Below are positions 1-6,762 of a stretch of 9,804 nt of DNA, piece after piece. Made by a program: the position numbers and the translations under genes. This DNA is from Rhodospirillales bacterium (GTDB lineage: Bacteria > Pseudomonadota > Alphaproteobacteria > Acetobacterales > Acetobacteraceae): NCBI GenBank assembly GCA_025350425.1, contig JANXXW010000423.1, forward strand, positions 1 to 9,804, written 5' to 3'. The first letter of the stretch is position 1. Every line of letters starts with the position of its first letter. Under the pieces are notes generated by a model that saw nothing but the letters and a program-made list of their open reading frames with translations, searched no databases and was not told where the DNA came from.

Positions 1-37
1 CAGTTGATTAATCGTTCCGTAGATAGTCCATAGCGCT

Positions 38-1084
38 ATGGTCCCTCCTGAGATCTCGAACCTTCGGTTATTGCCTGGTCTTGATCAGTTGGAAAGTCCG
101 AATGGATTGAGGGGCGACGCGAGCATCGCCGACACCGCCGATCGGCGTCTATCGTCGCATGGGTCCTGGAAATCCGCACTGGCTGCAGCTTTCGCCGCTT
201 CCGCGCAGCCAGGGCTTATCGCGCTGATCGGCCCTCGGGGCAGCGGCAAATCCGCTTTGCTCAGGGTAATCGGGCGAGAGTTGGCCGCTTCTGGTTTGAT
301 CACCCGCGCATGGTGTGCAGATGACGCCGCGATGGTCGATGAATGCGACGTGCTGCTGATCGACGATGCTGAGCGTTGTTCACAGAGTATGTTACGGAGG
401 CTCGCGCGAGGCCGTCCGATATGTTTTGCCGCTGGCACTCAGGAATTGTCGGAACAACTCGACCCGCGTGTTGGCCGTCTGACGATCATCGAGATCGAGC
501 CGGTCGATCTTGCCCACGCCAGGGCCTTTGTCGAAGGCCATCTCCGAGCCTTGGGACAGGTGCCTGACATGGTTACGGACGCGGGCCTAATTGCACTTCA
601 CCGAGACGTGGGTGGCGCTCCAGGCGCGATGCTAGACATCGCCGGGCTGGCGGTTTTCCTGGCGCGGCTTGAAGGGTCCGATCAGGTCGGCATCGGGCAT
701 ATCGTGGCGGCAAGCCGCTCTAGCCAGGAAGTTGGGTCCAGCGAACAGACCCAAACGCTGGCCGTCCCTGTCGCGATCGAAAGCCCAGTGCCGAATGCCG
801 AAATCGTCACGCCGGTCTCGCCGCATGTGCGGGTGGCACTAGGACGGATTTTGATGCCTGTTCTCGTTTTGATTTGCAGCGCGATCACTCTGCAATCTGC
901 GGTTCTACCTGTTTCCGTGTCACGCGAGGTGGCGAAGCTTCCGGTTAACCCGACACTGTTGGACGCCATCGAGTTGAACCAAGACGCTCCTGATCCGTTA
1001 TTTGCAAATCCAGCGGCCAGCGGCAGCTTTATTCTCGTGAGCCAGGGCGTGCCACTGAAGCAACAACTCGGGACCCACCGATGA
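38..1084 (+). CDS. Membrane-anchored P-loop (AAA, ExeA/GspA-like) ATPase
   Basis: A 348-aa protein. The Walker A motif GPRGSGKS lies at residues 65-72 and the Walker B motif VLLIDD at 105-110, followed by a small AAA-like region to about residue 225. A linker leads to one predicted membrane helix at about 270-291 (ILMPVLVLIC...) and a tail of about 57 residues that would be periplasmic. The architecture, a cytosolic ATPase then one helix then a periplasmic tail, recalls ExeA/GspA, but I see no peptidoglycan-binding domain in the tail. An in-frame TAG at 20-22 closes the frame upstream, so ATG 38 is the first possible start; its ribosome binding site is weak. The stop overlaps the start of the downstream lytic transglycosylase by ATGA, which implies translational coupling and a shared task. 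The P-loop ATPase call is firm; a role in peptidoglycan remodelling or assembly of an envelope machine is inferred from the partner gene and topology. Confidence 0.8.
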   Translation: MVPPEISNLRLLPGLDQLESPNGLRGDASIADTADRRLSSHGSWKSALAAAFAASAQPGLIALIGPRGSGKSALLRVIGRELAASGLITRAWCADDAAMVDECDVLLIDDAERCSQSMLRRLARGRPICFAAGTQELSEQLDPRVGRLTIIEIEPVDLAHARAFVEGHLRALGQVPDMVTDAGLIALHRDVGGAPGAMLDIAGLAVFLARLEGSDQVGIGHIVAASRSSQEVGSSEQTQTLAVPVAIESPVPNAEIVTPVSPHVRVALGRILMPVLVLICSAITLQSAVLPVSVSREVAKLPVNPTLLDAIELNQDAPDPLFANPAASGSFILVSQGVPLKQQLGTHR

Positions 1085-1929
1085 AAAAACGCAATCTCCT
1101 GGCGTCGTGCTTTGTTATGGGGACATTTCTTCTTGGTGGCGCCAAGATAGCTCATGCGCTTGAGCCCGGGGTGGGCAGCCTTTCTGGTGGTGTCGCGAAT
1201 GCCGCGGCGTCATGCGCGGCGGCGGTCAAATTCGCCGAACGCAGAACCGGAGTTCCGCCAGCCCTTCTCGGTGCCATAAGTATGGCGGAGAGTGGCCGCA
1301 CGGAGCCGCAGACGGGGCGTTTCGGCGCATGGCCCTGGACCATCAATGTGGCGGGCAAAGACTTCTTCTTTGAGACCAAGCAGGGCGCGATCGTGGCCGT
1401 GCTACAAGCCCAGTCAGCGGGCATTCATTCGATCGATGTCGGGTGCATGCAGATCAACCTCATGCACCACCCCCTAGCGTTTCCGTCGCTGGATCAGGCG
1501 TTCGACCCATGGATCAACGCCGATTATGCGGCCGATTTTCTTGGGCGGCTCCGGGTCGCCACCGGAAATTGGGCTGCCGCCACGGCGGCCTATCATTCGA
1601 TGACGCCAGAGCTGGGTGCTGAATACCAAAGGCACGTGGCCGCCTTCTTGCCGGAAGGCTCACGTTACGGTCTCTCGATACAGCCGATAACGGCGATGCT
1701 AGTCGGACCTCGGAGCCCGGTAGTCGATCCATACGACGTCATGACTCCCGAACTGAGAGCGCGGCTGCGACAGGATCTGGCCGACCGCAATGTCCGGAAT
1801 GTCGCGCTCGGCCTGCACGGCACCAGTATCCTTGTCCCATCGCGGCCAGCGACAATTTCCGCCTCGACCAGAGCCGGTGGCGCGGTGATGCGCCAGGTCC
1901 GCGCCGTCGGTCAGACAAGGAATTTCTGA
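1081..1929 (+). CDS. Secreted lytic transglycosylase (SLT domain)
   Basis: A 282-aa protein with a Sec signal peptide: KKR at the N terminus, a hydrophobic core at about 5-20, and probable cleavage after residue 26 (AHA|LEPG). The SLT (lysozyme-like) fold shows its usual marks: PPALLGAISMAESG at 59-72 with E70 as candidate catalytic acid, GCMQIN at 121-126 corresponding to the GLMQI motif, and AAYHS at 169-173 where the family has AYN-G. The WPWTINV segment (84-90) and the insert before GCMQIN resemble alphaproteobacterial transglycosylases that accompany envelope-spanning machines. The tail after about residue 200 is uncharacterised and has no second domain I recognise. The enzyme should cleave the MurNAc-GlcNAc bond of peptidoglycan in the periplasm. 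ATG 1081 overlaps the upstream ATPase stop (ATGA). With that ATPase it may make local gaps in the wall for an export complex; housekeeping turnover is the alternative. Confidence 0.87.
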   Translation: MKKRNLLASCFVMGTFLLGGAKIAHALEPGVGSLSGGVANAAASCAAAVKFAERRTGVPPALLGAISMAESGRTEPQTGRFGAWPWTINVAGKDFFFETKQGAIVAVLQAQSAGIHSIDVGCMQINLMHHPLAFPSLDQAFDPWINADYAADFLGRLRVATGNWAAATAAYHSMTPELGAEYQRHVAAFLPEGSRYGLSIQPITAMLVGPRSPVVDPYDVMTPELRARLRQDLADRNVRNVALGLHGTSILVPSRPATISASTRAGGAVMRQVRAVGQTRNF

Positions 1930-1997
1930 CATTGGCGCCAAGCTCGGCGGGCCGAAGGTTGCCGCAGCCTGTCAATGACAACTGGATCAATAGGGAA

Positions 1998-2028
1998 AAG
2001 GCGGGAGGCCATATTGGCCTCCCGCCTT
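1998..2028. terminator. Perfect 13-bp hairpin, probably a bidirectional terminator
   Basis: The arms at 1998-2010 (aaggcgggaggcc) and 2016-2028 (ggcctcccgcctt) are exact reverse complements around the 5-base loop atatt. The stem is GC-rich with A/T at its base. The flanks give a short U-run on the minus strand (aaaa at 1996-1999 reads tttt) and an AT-rich stretch (agattt) on the plus strand. It lies between the ends of two converging genes, 69 bp after the transglycosylase stop and 37 bp past the OPX stop, so it can serve both. The short U-tracts make efficiency uncertain. A smaller hairpin, CCGGC-ttac-GCCGG at 2044-2057, sits between it and the OPX stop. Confidence 0.8.
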
Positions 2029-2065
2029 AGATTTAAGACGCTCCCGGCTTACGCCGGCGCCTTCG

Positions 2066-2623
2066 TCAGAACCGACGTTCGAACACGTTCACGACATCAC
2101 CCGGCGCGATCACTGACAACGGAGTAACCTTGCCTTCGACAGGAGACGGCCCCGTGGTGCGAACGACGGACGCATAATCGTGAATACCGCGATAGGTAAA
2201 GCCTCCAGCAACCGCGACGGTAGTAAGCATCGTCATGCCCGGTTGATACGGGTACTGGCCCGGCCGCGCGACTTCGCCTAACACATATACCGGACGGTAG
2301 CCGATTACCTCAACGGCCACGCTGGGATCCCGCAGCAACTTCCGCCGCTTCAACTCGTCCGAGATCTGCGTGTCGAGTTCCCCAGTGCTAAGGTTAGCGG
2401 CCTGAATCGTGCCAAGCAGGGGAATGGAGATCTTGCCCTGATCGTCGACCCGGAACTCCCCGGTGAGTTGGTCTTCGCCGAAGGTGATTATGCGAACCTG
2501 ATCGCCTGGTCCGAGCTTGTAGGATCGGCTCGCATACTCCTTGATCGGAGGAAGATCAGCGCCTGGCGAACAGGCACTCGCCAGCGCGAGTACCGAGGTC
2601 GCGAGTAAGGCTTTTTTGAGCAT
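2066..2623 (-). CDS. Short outer-membrane polysaccharide export (OPX) lipoprotein, GumB-like
   Basis: A 185-aa protein. The N terminus is a lipoprotein signal with K3K4, a hydrophobic stretch and ASAC at 15-18, so C18 is the probable lipidated residue; the -3 position is Ala rather than the common Leu. The Poly_export domain follows (YKLGPGDQVRI at 35-45, GKISIPLLG at 63-71), then an SLBB-like segment with VYVLGEVARPGQY at 112-124 and a closing GDVVNVFERRF. Length is close to GumB and about half that of Wza, so it lacks the extra domain and C-terminal barrel helix of Wza. It should act in the outer membrane/periplasm with the inner-membrane PCP (6763-8868) to export polymer. ATG 2621-2623 has a good ribosome binding site (GGAG, 8 nt spacer). 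It sits 25 bp after the Crp/Fnr-type gene and probably shares its transcript. The PCP partner is on the opposite strand in the divergent operon. Confidence 0.88.
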   Translation of the reverse strand: MLKKALLATSVLALASACSPGADLPPIKEYASRSYKLGPGDQVRIITFGEDQLTGEFRVDDQGKISIPLLGTIQAANLSTGELDTQISDELKRRKLLRDPSVAVEVIGYRPVYVLGEVARPGQYPYQPGMTMLTTVAVAGGFTYRGIHDYASVVRTTGPSPVEGKVTPLSVIAPGDVVNVFERRF

Positions 2624-2648
2624 GTGTCAGACTCCGGGTGATGTTGAA

Positions 2649-3461
2649 TTAAGCTGCGAGGACGCGGTTGTGCTGCTGGCCGGGCGCGGAGCCATGCGCC
2701 GGAATGGTCTTAACGAACCGCTCCGGCGCGACTGATCCGCTTTGGGGGGACCCAACGCCCGGACCAAATTCCATGTTCAGGGTCGGGTCACGGCTGATCC
2801 GTGCCAAGCCCGCCCGGTCTAAGATCGTGATCCTGCCCCGGTTGACCTTGATAAGATTGGCGAGCTGGAGCGACGCCGCCACCACCGTCACCCCGGCCCG
2901 GCGCACTCCCAGCATCATCGCAAGCGCTTCATGGGTCACCCGGACCTCATCCCCATCGACGCGTTCATGCGCCATGAGAAGCCAGCGGGCGCATCGCTCG
3001 GCGAGGGTATTGCCGGCGTTGCAAGCCGCATTCTGCATGGTTTGACGAATCAGCGACGCGACATGTGAAGTACATACGTCGCGCAAGCTCGCGTGCTGTT
3101 CCAGCAATGCCTGAAGTTTGGCAACTGAAATCCGCAGCGCAGCGCCAGGTATCAGACATACGGATCGGGCAAACGAAAGCGAATCAGCACCTAGGAGCGC
3201 CAAGCCACCCACCATGCCCTCACGCCCGATCATCGCGACCTGGACGCCAGCTCCCGAGTTTCCGGTGTCGGCGACCAAAGCCACGATGCCATCCTCGAGG
3301 AAGTAGACGTGTTCTGGTGCTTCCCCCCGCTCGATCAGTATTTGGCCAGTCACCATCCGAACACTCGTAAGCGATGGTCGCAGGGCCAAGAGTACATCTG
3401 CCGGCAAAGTCTGGAGAAGTTTGTTCTCAAAAGCATAGGAAGGCCATAAACTCGCTCGCAT
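2649..3461 (-). CDS. Crp/Fnr-family transcriptional regulator
   Basis: A 270-aa protein from ATG 3461. It has an N-terminal cyclic-nucleotide-binding-like beta-roll (ILIERGEAPEHVYFLEDGIV at 41-60, MIGREGMVGG at 77-86), a dimerisation helix (about 115-165) and a C-terminal winged helix-turn-helix: VTHEALAMMLGVRRAGVTVV at 175-194 and LIKVNRGRITILDRAGL at 203-219. The beta-roll lacks the usual cAMP-contact PRSA motif, so cAMP need not be the ligand; the cysteines are not arranged as in FNR iron-sulfur sensors. After the HTH there is an atypical Gly/Pro/Ser-rich tail of about 48 residues. The frame is open to GTG 3536 (295 aa), but only ATG 3461 has a clear ribosome binding site (GGAG, 6 nt spacer). 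It lies upstream of the OPX gene and divergent from the wbaP operon, so regulation of EPS genes is likely but inferred. Confidence 0.88.
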   Translation of the reverse strand: MRASLWPSYAFENKLLQTLPADVLLALRPSLTSVRMVTGQILIERGEAPEHVYFLEDGIVALVADTGNSGAGVQVAMIGREGMVGGLALLGADSLSFARSVCLIPGAALRISVAKLQALLEQHASLRDVCTSHVASLIRQTMQNAACNAGNTLAERCARWLLMAHERVDGDEVRVTHEALAMMLGVRRAGVTVVAASLQLANLIKVNRGRITILDRAGLARISRDPTLNMEFGPGVGSPQSGSVAPERFVKTIPAHGSAPGQQHNRVLAA

Positions 3462-3474
3462 CGCAATCTCCAAA
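3462..3474 (-). promoter_or_regulatory. Ribosome binding site that decides the Crp/Fnr gene start
   Basis: On the minus strand the sequence TTTGGAG precedes ATG 3461-3459 with the 6-base spacer attgcg. The longer in-frame options are poorer: ATG 3512 has no purine-rich stretch at the right distance, and GTG 3536 has only AAAAGG directly abutting the codon. The 270-aa product also matches the usual length of the family better at its N terminus. Confidence 0.65.
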
Positions 3475-3531
3475 GCTAAGGATTCACCCGATGCATAACT
3501 CGTCGGGCCCATGGATGGTGCGCCATGCGGC

Positions 3532-3549
3532 AACACCCTTTTCAGTGTT
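3532..3549. repeat. Inverted repeat AACAC-N8-GTGTT upstream of the regulator gene
   Basis: The 5-bp arms at 3532-3536 and 3545-3549 are exact reverse complements around ccttttca. Total span is 18 bp, the usual size of an operator for a dimeric HTH protein. It is about 70-90 bp upstream of the chosen start of the Crp/Fnr-type gene, so it could be an autoregulatory site. The arms are short and the support is weak. Confidence 0.2.
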
Positions 3550-3711
3550 CCAGGGAAATACAGATCGCTTCATTGTTTGTAATTAACCTAAGTGTACATC
3601 AGCGCCGAATGTGTGCCGTTATCGAACGCTGTAATGACAGGTATCATCCGTCCGACGCTGGCGCCCCAACAAGGCCATAAAACGGTCAAAATATGGTCAT
3701 ACGGCATCAAT

Positions 3712-3740
3712 TCGTACGTTTATTTGCTAATCATCGTACG
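3712..3740. repeat. Paired TCGTACG element, possible regulator-binding site
   Basis: TCGTACG occurs at 3712-3718 and again at 3734-3740. The repeat distance is 22 bp, close to two helical turns, so two dimers could bind the same DNA face. CGTACG is itself palindromic. The second copy ends 30 bp before the TTGACA at 3771, a plausible distance for an activator of the wbaP operon. Two 7-bp matches could arise by chance, and the consensus of the local Crp/Fnr-type regulator is unknown. Confidence 0.3.
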
Positions 3741-3836
3741 ACGCGCTCACATGCGGAGAACCTCTATCCTTTGACATTGCGAGAATAGTGCCACGCCGTT
3801 AGCCCTCCAATATCGAAGCAAAAGCAGGAGTTGGGC

Positions 3837-3887
3837 ATGCGAGGCATTCGCAGAGCAGGCAAGTGCGCTGTCGGGTTTGGTAAATGA
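3837..3887 (+). CDS. 16-codon leader ORF coupled to wbaP
   Basis: ATG 3837 follows a strong ribosome binding site (AGGAG at 3826-3830, 6-base spacer) and encodes MRGIRRAGKCAVGFGK before TGA at 3885-3887. That stop overlaps the wbaP start as ATGA (3884-3887). The wbaP start has no Shine-Dalgarno of its own, and the codon before it (3881-3883) is TAA, so no longer wbaP form exists. The best reading is that ribosomes load at the leader and restart on wbaP. The peptide is basic (R2, R5, R6, K9, K16) with one Cys and no run of a single amino acid that would suggest classical attenuation. It is too short for family recognition; function of the peptide itself is unknown. Confidence 0.5.
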   Translation: MRGIRRAGKCAVGFGK

Positions 3888-5344
3888 TCGTGTCTGACCG
3901 GCTAACCAATCTACCTTCACACGAACGTGGATTGCAACTGGGCGACATTGCCCGGTCGACGAGCCGTCGCGGGCTTCGCCTTGTAGGTGCCAACCTTACA
4001 GCAGCTGCCTTGGTTCTTGCAGACGCGTCGTCGTTCCTGCTCTCACTCGCACTTTCTGTAGTGTTCTTCCTCGGTGCGACGACAGAGCCGTCGATCGAAC
4101 ACCTCGGTATCACCTTCGGCGTGTCGGCGGTCACTGTAATATTATATCTTGCTGGTGCCGGACACTATGGGCGGCGAGTGCCATTCTGGAGTGGCTTTCG
4201 GGCGATCGTGCTGGTGAGCCTATTCGCGCTGACATTGGATGGCTTCGTCATCTTTCTCCTGAAACAGGATCAGTCTCGGCTGCAACTGGTTGCCGCATGG
4301 GCCATGCTGCCGTTTTTGATGATCGCGGGCAGGAAATTGATGCGCGGAGTGTTGCGGAAGGCCGGACTTTGGCAGATCAGAACGTTGATTGTGGGCTTGG
4401 GTGACACCGCACAACAAATCAGGAATGCCCTTGAGTCGGAAAAAGGCTTGGGGTACGAGGTCGTTGGTATTATCCACCCCAACGATCTGCAGCCGTCCCA
4501 TGAAACTGGCGCCTGGAAGGCGTTGTTGGCTCGACACAAAGCCACCCTCGTTGTGCTTACCTTCGAGCCGGCGCATTGGTTCGCCCAAGCTTCCGTTGAA
4601 TCGCTAGTGCGTGAGCGTGTACCTTTCGCGATGGTGCCGAAACTGAGCGGTCTGCCTGTGCTCGGCTTTCAGCAGACCAGTTTTTTCAGCCATGACACGG
4701 TCATGTTCACGTTCCGAAATAATCTGGCACAGCCTACGGCCCGTCTCCTTAAGGTGTTGTTCGATTATGCGGCGGCCTCGGCGGCTCTCATTGTATTGCT
4801 GCCGCTGTTCCTGTTAATCGCGGGCTGCGTGAAGCTCGATGGGGGGCCAGCACTTTTTGGCCACATGAGAATTGGAACCGGTGGGCGTCGGTTTCGATGC
4901 CTGAAGTTCCGCTCCATGGTCGTCGACAGCGATGCCGTTCTCGAACGCACACTGGAAAGTGATCCGGACGCCGCCGACGAATGGTTGCTTACGCGAAAAC
5001 TGCGTAACGACCCACGCGTGACTCGCATCGGGGCACTCCTCCGCAAGACGAGTCTTGATGAATTGCCGCAACTGATCAACGTCTTACGTTTGGAAATGAG
5101 CTTGGTCGGTCCAAGGCCGATCGTGGACGCCGAGGTTCCGCGTTACGGAGATGATATTGCATATTATTACGAAACCCGACCTGGGCTGACCGGTTTGTGG
5201 CAGGTGAGCGGTCGTACAACCACGACCTACGAACACCGGGTACAGTTGGATACGTGGTATGTCAAAAACTGGACCATTTGGCACGATTTGGCGATCTTGG
5301 CGAAAACAGTTCCGGCTGTATTGAAGCGTAAAGGTGCATTCTGA
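3884..5344 (+). CDS. wbaP: WbaP-type undecaprenyl-phosphate hexose-1-phosphate transferase
   Basis: A 486-aa integral membrane phosphoglycosyltransferase that should transfer hexose-1-phosphate (galactose or glucose, by family) from UDP-sugar to undecaprenyl phosphate, the first committed step of EPS repeat-unit synthesis. Four hydrophobic N-terminal segments (about 37-64, 77-92, 105-126, 133-150) precede a Rossmann-like cytosolic domain (TLIVGLGDTAQQI at 167-179). The catalytic domain starts with the membrane helix at about 290-317 and carries KFRSM (341-345), the catalytic pair in LDELPQ (D392, E393), SLVGPRP (406-412), RPGLTGLWQVSGR (432-444) and a C-terminal DTWYVKNW. The HD...RNNLA.P signature at 270-284 and the full length favour WbaP over the short or WcaJ-like types. 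The acceptor sugar specificity cannot be read from sequence. It opens the plus-strand operon and is probably translationally coupled to the leader ORF. Confidence 0.9.
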   Translation: MIVSDRLTNLPSHERGLQLGDIARSTSRRGLRLVGANLTAAALVLADASSFLLSLALSVVFFLGATTEPSIEHLGITFGVSAVTVILYLAGAGHYGRRVPFWSGFRAIVLVSLFALTLDGFVIFLLKQDQSRLQLVAAWAMLPFLMIAGRKLMRGVLRKAGLWQIRTLIVGLGDTAQQIRNALESEKGLGYEVVGIIHPNDLQPSHETGAWKALLARHKATLVVLTFEPAHWFAQASVESLVRERVPFAMVPKLSGLPVLGFQQTSFFSHDTVMFTFRNNLAQPTARLLKVLFDYAAASAALIVLLPLFLLIAGCVKLDGGPALFGHMRIGTGGRRFRCLKFRSMVVDSDAVLERTLESDPDAADEWLLTRKLRNDPRVTRIGALLRKTSLDELPQLINVLRLEMSLVGPRPIVDAEVPRYGDDIAYYYETRPGLTGLWQVSGRTTTTYEHRVQLDTWYVKNWTIWHDLAILAKTVPAVLKRKGAF

Positions 5345-5388
5345 TGCTCGTTCATTTTCTATTCTCGTCCAGTCGAAGCGGACTGTAA
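5344..5388 (+). CDS. 14-codon minigene bridging wbaP and the ATPase gene
   Basis: The wbaP stop overlaps an ATG as TGATG (5342-5346). From that ATG the frame reads MLVHFLFSSSRSGL and ends at TAA 5386-5388, just two codons before ATG 5395 of the next gene and in the same frame. AAAGG at 5330-5334 with a 9-base spacer could serve as its ribosome binding site. The ATPase start has only a weak purine stretch (taagag), so reinitiation from this minigene is a plausible way to translate it. A TGATG overlap and a 14-codon frame can occur by chance, and the peptide shows no recognisable feature beyond a hydrophobic start. Confidence 0.3.
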   Translation: MLVHFLFSSSRSGL

Positions 5389-5394
5389 GAGCAG

Positions 5395-6702
5395 ATGGGG
5401 GTCATCAGCCGGTTGTTTCGAAGCCAATCGTCAAATGCGGCGGAGATTTTGTTCGAGCGTAATGCCCGCCAGCGGAGTTTGCAGGAACCTCGTGTCGCGC
5501 CGGTTCTACCGGCAAGCGAGGTGTTCACCCCAAGCCAGCCGAAATCGGGCAGGCGACAGGTGGTTGGGCGCGACGCCGAATGCGCCCGTATTCTGCAGGC
5601 ATTGCAGGAGGACCGCGCGAACGTGGTGCTCTACTCCGAGCGGGGGCGTGGAAAAACATCGCTGTCCAACATGGTGGTCGAGGCGTTGCGTCGTTCCAAC
5701 GTGATCGTCGCACGGCACACCTGTGAGGCCGGTAGCAACTTCACCAGCATCCTTCGCGGCCTCATGCAGGATCTGCCGGTATCCCTGCTGGCCGCGCCTC
5801 GTCGGTTTGACCAGTGCGAGGGATGCGAAGCGGCACTGCCTGATCGCGAGCTGAGGCCGAATGATACGCTTACTTTGCCAGACGCGCTCGCGTGCCGTAG
5901 CTTGGTTTGTGTGATTGATGAGTTCGACCGGGTAGAAGATCGAAACACCAGAACTCGGCTCGCGGATGCCATTAAGCAGCTATCCGACCGTGACGTAGAC
6001 TTTCGCTTCTTTATTGTCGGCGTTTCCGAGGATCTCGACCAGATTCTTGGACAGCATCCATCGATTCAACGAAGCGTTCTTGGTGTCCACCTACCCTTGT
6101 TCACTGATCGCGATGTTGCGAAACTGATATCCAAGGGAGGCCGGGAAAGCGGCTTTGAGTTCCCCTCATCCGTCATTGCCCGGGTCGCGGCACTGGCGCG
6201 TGGAATGCCTTACATTGCCCAGCTGTTAGGGTTGCGCCTGGTCCAGGCTGCGCGTGCCCGGGGCGGCACCGTGGTGTCCGAGGAAGATTTCCATGCAGCG
6301 GTCAATCGGTTGCTTAGCGATGCCAACCCTCGCGTGGTGGACATGTATTCTGCGCTTACGCAGCGTGGGACAGACCTGGAAATGATGCTCAGCTTGCGAC
6401 GTATCGCCACGGCTCCGCAGGACGCCTGGGGGCGGTTGCACGTCGCGGTATCGCTCGATGGTGGGGCAGTGGTCGGTGGGCGTCAGATCCCACCGGCGTC
6501 ATGGTCCGAGTTGCTTGCCGTTTCGGTGTTGCAGGCGACCGACAGGGATGCCGGGTTGTTTGTGTTCGCCCAGCGCGCGCTCATGCACCACGTTTTGCTG
6601 ATGGCGGCACAGGAAGCTGCGCATCACGTCACCGATAATGGGCAGATCAGTCCAGTGGCCAACGTCGCGCGACGATTACCTATGGTCGCCCCGCGGACCT
6701 GA
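5395..6702 (+). CDS. Soluble AAA/STAND-like ATPase in the EPS operon
   Basis: A 435-aa protein without membrane segments. The N-terminal 50 residues look disordered. Then come VVGRDAECARIL (56-67), the VGR-type entry motif of AAA/Orc-Cdc6/STAND ATPases, a Walker A SERGRGKTS (81-89; Ser replaces the usual first Gly, K87 and T88 are present), a Walker B LVCVIDEFD (170-178; D175, E176), a sensor-1-like FFIVGVSED (205-213) and a helical lid (about 237-285). The C-terminal 130 residues have no family I recognise. A CxxC pair (C141, C144) lies between the Walker motifs. The protein should hydrolyse ATP in the cytosol. It sits 50 bp after wbaP and 60 bp before the chain-length determinant, whose own nucleotide-binding site looks inactive, so a role in powering or regulating EPS assembly is plausible but inferred. 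In-frame TAA 5386-5388 limits the start to ATG 5395 or later. Confidence 0.8.
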   Translation: MGVISRLFRSQSSNAAEILFERNARQRSLQEPRVAPVLPASEVFTPSQPKSGRRQVVGRDAECARILQALQEDRANVVLYSERGRGKTSLSNMVVEALRRSNVIVARHTCEAGSNFTSILRGLMQDLPVSLLAAPRRFDQCEGCEAALPDRELRPNDTLTLPDALACRSLVCVIDEFDRVEDRNTRTRLADAIKQLSDRDVDFRFFIVGVSEDLDQILGQHPSIQRSVLGVHLPLFTDRDVAKLISKGGRESGFEFPSSVIARVAALARGMPYIAQLLGLRLVQAARARGGTVVSEEDFHAAVNRLLSDANPRVVDMYSALTQRGTDLEMMLSLRRIATAPQDAWGRLHVAVSLDGGAVVGGRQIPPASWSELLAVSVLQATDRDAGLFVFAQRALMHHVLLMAAQEAAHHVTDNGQISPVANVARRLPMVAPRT

Positions 6703-6762
6703 CGACGACGAGACTATCCGCCCGAGCAATTCGCACGGGCATCGAAAAGAACAGGAAGCGTA

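Larger units (their letters stand above)
3475..3825. promoter_or_regulatory. Divergent control region between the regulator/OPX and wbaP operons
   Basis: No convincing protein gene lies here. A 60-codon frame at 3592-3774 has no ribosome binding site and no recognisable motif. The region is more AT-rich than the flanking genes. It holds a TTGACA hexamer at 3771-3776 that suits a plus-strand -35 box 61 bp before the leader ORF, though no good -10 follows at 16-18 bp (a weak ccgtta lies 19 bp away). It also holds the CGTACG repeat pair at 3713-3740 and an inverted repeat AACAC-N8-GTGTT at 3532-3549 just upstream of the regulator. Both divergent promoters are expected here, but their exact positions cannot be read with confidence. 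Confidence 0.5.

Noticed and set aside
682..1155. A 157-codon minus-strand frame across the ATPase/transglycosylase junction
   Set aside because: It is antisense to two well-supported genes and has no recognisable domain; it looks like a shadow frame.
2668..3370. Plus-strand frames antisense to the Crp/Fnr gene (2668-3045 and 3065-3370)
   Set aside because: Both are shadows of a confidently identified regulator, with skewed Arg/Pro/Ser composition and no motif.
3462..3536. Longer N terminus for the Crp/Fnr-type protein (GTG 3536 or ATG 3512)
   Set aside because: The extra 17-25 residues show no family similarity I recognise and neither start has a properly spaced ribosome binding site, whereas ATG 3461 does.
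3592..3774. A 60-codon plus-strand frame in the divergent intergenic region
   Set aside because: No Shine-Dalgarno, an undistinguished sequence, and it runs through the candidate operator repeats. A real small protein cannot be excluded, but nothing supports it.
6721..6739. Possible hairpin CCCGAGC-aattc-GCACGGG between the ATPase and PCP genes
   Set aside because: The stem is seven pairs with a central A-A mismatch and has no U-run after it. It is too weak to call a terminator, and the operon appears to continue.
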